This document shows, in pieces, positions 30,605 through 33,004 of a DNA stretch of 33,004 nt. The translations under genes and the position numbers were made by a program. Position 1 is the stretch's first letter. Each line of letters starts with the position of its first letter. Under the pieces are notes generated by a model. It searched no databases, was not told where the DNA came from, and was given only the letters and a program-made list of their open reading frames with translations. This DNA comes from an uncultured Ectothiorhodospiraceae bacterium. GTDB lineage: Bacteria; Pseudomonadota; Gammaproteobacteria; UBA9214. The stretch lies in contig CAMYMI010000025.1 of NCBI GenBank assembly GCA_947259415.1, forward strand, positions 1 to 33,004, in the 5' to 3' direction.

Positions 30605-30672
30605 CAGCCGACTGAATCAGCCATACAAAGTGTATGGTTGAGAATGAACAAAACCCGAGCATCTGACTCGAG
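30605..30672 (+). other. Conserved 3' UTR hairpins, copy 2
   Basis: CAGCCG (30605-30610) pairs with TGGTTG (30635-30640), and CCCGAG (30654-30659) pairs with CTCGAG (30667-30672) with one mismatch. The flanking text GACTGAATCAGCC and GGTTGAGAATGAAC is the same as in copy 1. Confidence 0.5.
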
Positions 30673-30783
30673 CTAGGGAATGCTATCCAAGATATACTAG
30701 CCAGGAGATATTGCGAGCAAACCCAGGCGATACATTGAACGGCTATGTTATCGCTGCTTTATTGCCGACAGTTGCCGTTCATG

Positions 30784-30813
30784 AACCCCGCGTTAGCGGG
30801 GTTTTCTGTGTGT
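30784..30813 (+). terminator. Rho-independent terminator after Tat peptide copy 2
   Basis: AACCCCGC-gtta-GCGGGGTT (30784-30803) followed by TTCTGTGTGT, a poorer T tail than the other two copies. Confidence 0.75.
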
Positions 30814-30841
30814 ATGAGAAAGGTCAGGTTTTTTTGTATAA

Positions 30842-30900
30842 GGGTGTCAATGCACATTTCTTCCAAAATATGTGTTGAAAATGTGATCTGACGTCGTTTT
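30842..30900 (+). repeat. 59-bp block related to 29383-29441
   Basis: Ungapped match at about 38 of 59 positions to the block after the first terminator. It follows the third terminator, so the larger duplication seems to include sequence beyond the peptide gene. Confidence 0.5.
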
Positions 30901-31055
30901 ACGAAATTGACAAGGTTACGTAGCAGGCGTCACAATCAAATCCCCCAATTGAATGCATCCCGGTGTTGGTTCGATTGGTCGTGGCGGTGATCAGGCGGCA
31001 ATCGGAGCAGTTGTCGTCGTCGCAAAAAACAAGCACAACGGAGGAGTCGAAGAAC

Positions 31056-33004
31056 ATGAAACCCAGACCTACTTTACCCAGCCTGGTGCTGGCGGTTTTT
31101 GCACCCTTGCTGCTGTTGTACGGCTGCAGTGACAGCGATAACTTCGTTGGTGGTGCCACTACCGTCTTCCCGGCGGTCAATCCGGCCCTCGATGATGTCA
31201 CCGAAGTCGCGACCAGCACCGCAGCGGGCGGGCCTTATGCCGATGTGCTACCGGCAACCGACTACAGCTACGACTCCGCTACCGGCTCAATCTCAACTTC
31301 AACGGCTGTGGCTTCCGGGGGCGAGTATGTGCGCATCACCGGCCCGGCCACGGTAACAGGTACACAGAGCACCTATACGCTCTATACCTTCATCGCCAGC
31401 AGTGGCGATGAAGTGGCTGCCAATGAACTGACCAGTGCCGCCGTCGGGCTGGTCGCATCCGGCGATGCCGCGGACTTTGCCGCGGCCCTCGGCCTCGTAG
31501 AGACGGCCTTCGGCCTGCCGGCCGGCTCAGCGGCCGAAGCGGTACCTGCCGACCAGCGCTCGGCAGAGCTGACCAGTGTGTTGGCTGCCTTTGCTCCCTC
31601 CTTTTCGGATGGTGCCGACCCGGCAGACGCATTCGATGTCAACGACTTTACCAGCACCGACCTTGCCGACGCCCCGGCGGCTTATCAGGAATGTGTCGCT
31701 CTGGGTGGCATGGCCTGGGATTCCTGGCACAAGACCGATGCCGGCGGCAGCGGCCTGCCCACGGATGAGCCCGATAACGACTACACCCGCTGCAAGGCCT
31801 GCCACGGTTGGGACCAGCAGGGCACCGAGGGCGGCTATGTGCGCCGTGACCGTAATGCAGGCCGGGCCAATGCCGGCTATCAGGACCCCAACAACTGCGA
31901 CCTGCCGGGAGCGGATCCCGCGACCTGCACGCCGAGTCGCAATATCAGCACCGATGCCACCTTCGGTCGCGGCAGCGCCATCGAGATTCCGGGAGGCGGA
32001 CGCAGCTGGGCCGAGGGTTCAGCGATATTCGATATGGTCGACCCGAGCTGGGGACCGGGTGCCATCACTGGCAACCGTCATCCGGACCTGGGAGCGGCCG
32101 AGGGGCCGACCGCGGATCAGCTTGCCTGTCTGACCGCGTTCCTCAACGCCCCCGAGGCGCGCGCCGACCAGGTCTATGCCGCCATGGATACCGCGCCGGC
32201 CGATGGCAACCCTCTGGCCATCTACACCCCGGTGGCCACGGCCGATGCAGCGGCCGGGGAGACCTACTACACGACTAATTGCCTGGCGTGCCACGGCGAT
32301 CCCAGTAATGATGGGATACCGGCCGCCGGCGGACTGATTGCCTACCTGAATAGTGATGGCAAGTTCAGCGAGTTCATGCACAAGGTGCATTGGGGCATCC
32401 CGGATACGATCATGACCCGGGCATCCATGGGCAATCCCACGGCGGCGGATGTCGCAGATCTCGTGGCCTACATGCAGGATATCCCCTTCACGGAGCTGTC
32501 TGCCGCCCAGGAAGTGCCGGCCGTCGCGGCCATCACCGCCCGGGGCAGCGGCACCTACACGCTCCTGGGGGACAATCTGGAATATGTCGTTACCGTTGAC
32601 ACCGCCAATCTGTCCGGTCCCATCACCGGGGCACATTTCCATCTGGGCCGTGTCGGGACCGACGGCGCTATTATCGTAGCCCTCGAGCCCTTTGTCGCAG
32701 GCCAGTCATCGGGCACCTGGACAAACCTGACTGCCGACCAGCGCACCGCCCTGCTGGCCGGGGGTGTCTACGTCAATATCCATACCGCTGCCAACCCCAA
32801 CGGTGAGATCCGCGGCCAGGTCAGGGCGGTCACCGGCAATCAGCCTCCAGTGGCCAATGCCGGTGCCGATCAGGCCGTCGACACAGGTACACAGGTAACC
32901 CTGAACGGGAGCGGCACGGACGCCGAGAACGATCCGCTGACCTTTTCCTGGACCCTGGTGGTCCCTGGAGGTAGCGGTGTGACGCTCACCGATCCTACCA
33001 GCGC
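31056..33004 (+). CDS. Diheme CHRD-domain lipoprotein, partial (3' end beyond window)
   Basis: The frame is open from ATG 31056 to the window end, at least 649 residues. GGAGGAG lies 9 bases before the start. A lipobox (LLYGC, Cys24) predicts a lipid anchor. Two heme motifs are present: C246-KA-C249-H250 (CKACHGW) and C409-LA-C412-H413 (CLACHGD). Residues about 478-591 form a CHRD domain (FTELSAAQEVPAV, GAHFHLG, GVYVNIHTAANPNGEIRGQ), and from about 594 a PKD/REJ-like beta domain begins (PPVANAGADQAV). This combines redox and beta-sandwich surface modules, suggesting a large exposed electron-transfer or adhesion protein. It and the upstream heme lipoprotein bracket the small Tat peptides. Confidence 0.85.
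   Translation, partial: MKPRPTLPSLVLAVFAPLLLLYGCSDSDNFVGGATTVFPAVNPALDDVTEVATSTAAGGPYADVLPATDYSYDSATGSISTSTAVASGGEYVRITGPATVTGTQSTYTLYTFIASSGDEVAANELTSAAVGLVASGDAADFAAALGLVETAFGLPAGSAAEAVPADQRSAELTSVLAAFAPSFSDGADPADAFDVNDFTSTDLADAPAAYQECVALGGMAWDSWHKTDAGGSGLPTDEPDNDYTRCKACHGWDQQGTEGGYVRRDRNAGRANAGYQDPNNCDLPGADPATCTPSRNISTDATFGRGSAIEIPGGGRSWAEGSAIFDMVDPSWGPGAITGNRHPDLGAAEGPTADQLACLTAFLNAPEARADQVYAAMDTAPADGNPLAIYTPVATADAAAGETYYTTNCLACHGDPSNDGIPAAGGLIAYLNSDGKFSEFMHKVHWGIPDTIMTRASMGNPTAADVADLVAYMQDIPFTELSAAQEVPAVAAITARGSGTYTLLGDNLEYVVTVDTANLSGPITGAHFHLGRVGTDGAIIVALEPFVAGQSSGTWTNLTADQRTALLAGGVYVNIHTAANPNGEIRGQVRAVTGNQPPVANAGADQAVDTGTQVTLNGSGTDAENDPLTFSWTLVVPGGSGVTLTDPTS

Larger units (their letters stand above)
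30516..31055. other. Intergenic region before the CHRD heme lipoprotein
   Basis: 540 bp, no gene. It repeats the organisation after copy 1: structured 3' region, terminator, then a 59-bp block (30842-30900) like that at 29383-29441. The last 150 bp hold the GGAGGAG ribosome-binding site of the next gene. A minus-strand frame at 30899-31219 overlaps that gene's start and is not supported. Confidence 0.7.

Noticed and set aside
30899-31219. 106-codon minus-strand frame with Cys-rich C-terminal region
   Set aside because: It overlaps the well-supported start and signal peptide of the plus-strand CHRD lipoprotein and has no ribosome-binding site.

Overview
The window looks like a chromosomal segment of a gammaproteobacterium. 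I infer this from the lipB-lipA pair with a ybeD-type gene behind it, the FimX-like c-di-GMP protein, the SixA phosphatase, the DUF4124 and PA3496-like small proteins, and the EpsE/EpsF/EpsG type of exopolysaccharide genes. Most genes are GC-rich; the polysaccharide deacetylase/acetyltransferase pair (7171-9483) and the stretch around the small Tat peptides (29300-30900) are visibly richer in A and T. No rRNA, tRNA or CRISPR was seen. Both window ends cut through a gene: a PA14-domain lipoprotein on the minus strand (1-1618) and a diheme CHRD-domain lipoprotein on the plus strand (31056-33004).

Region 1 (1-9483) is a cell-surface and exopolysaccharide block. An export protein (EpsE), a chain-length regulator (EpsF), a cytoplasmic kinase-like partner (EpsG) and a Wzy-like polymerase follow one another on the plus strand, then a NodB-family deacetylase and, convergently, a FemAB/CelD-like acetyltransferase. 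The exosortase xrtA and the regulators prsK/prsR that often accompany these genes are not in the window. Region 2 (9557-18128, all minus except one small gene) is core and envelope metabolism: lipA, lipB, ybeD, a DUF4124 protein, a predicted outer-membrane protein, two small conserved proteins, a proline-rich peptide, a membrane-embedded spermidine-synthase-like protein and an exported-looking Pcm methyltransferase. Region 3 (18295-24798) holds a lipase-maturation-factor-like protein, an intact REP-associated tyrosine transposase (RAYT) element, the FimX-like gene and a tRNA-queuosine mannosyltransferase-like gene. Region 4 (24799-27348) has a repetitive Pro/Ala/Gln secreted protein, an alpha/beta hydrolase, sixA and a small conserved protein.

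A 20-base motif, AAAAGGGGACAGATTTATTT, forms the ends of the RAYT element and recurs elsewhere: as two 81-82 bp hairpins (11579-11660 and 14126-14206), as decayed half-sites (11549-11574), and on a truncated left end of a second element (23199-23287). This is one transposase with its dispersed non-autonomous relatives inside 12 kb.

Region 5 (27608-33004) is the most unusual part. Two large c-type heme lipoproteins bracket a 1.7 kb AT-richer segment with two very small proteins (68 and 61 residues). These share a nearly identical twin-arginine (Tat) signal but have divergent short mature tails. Each is followed by a related 3' untranslated region with two hairpins and by a nearly identical rho-independent terminator. 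The first has two 12-bp palindromes 20 bp apart upstream of its start. The duplicated module with conserved leader, variable core and conserved structured 3' end is the best candidate here for an undescribed system. Its function cannot be read from the sequence.
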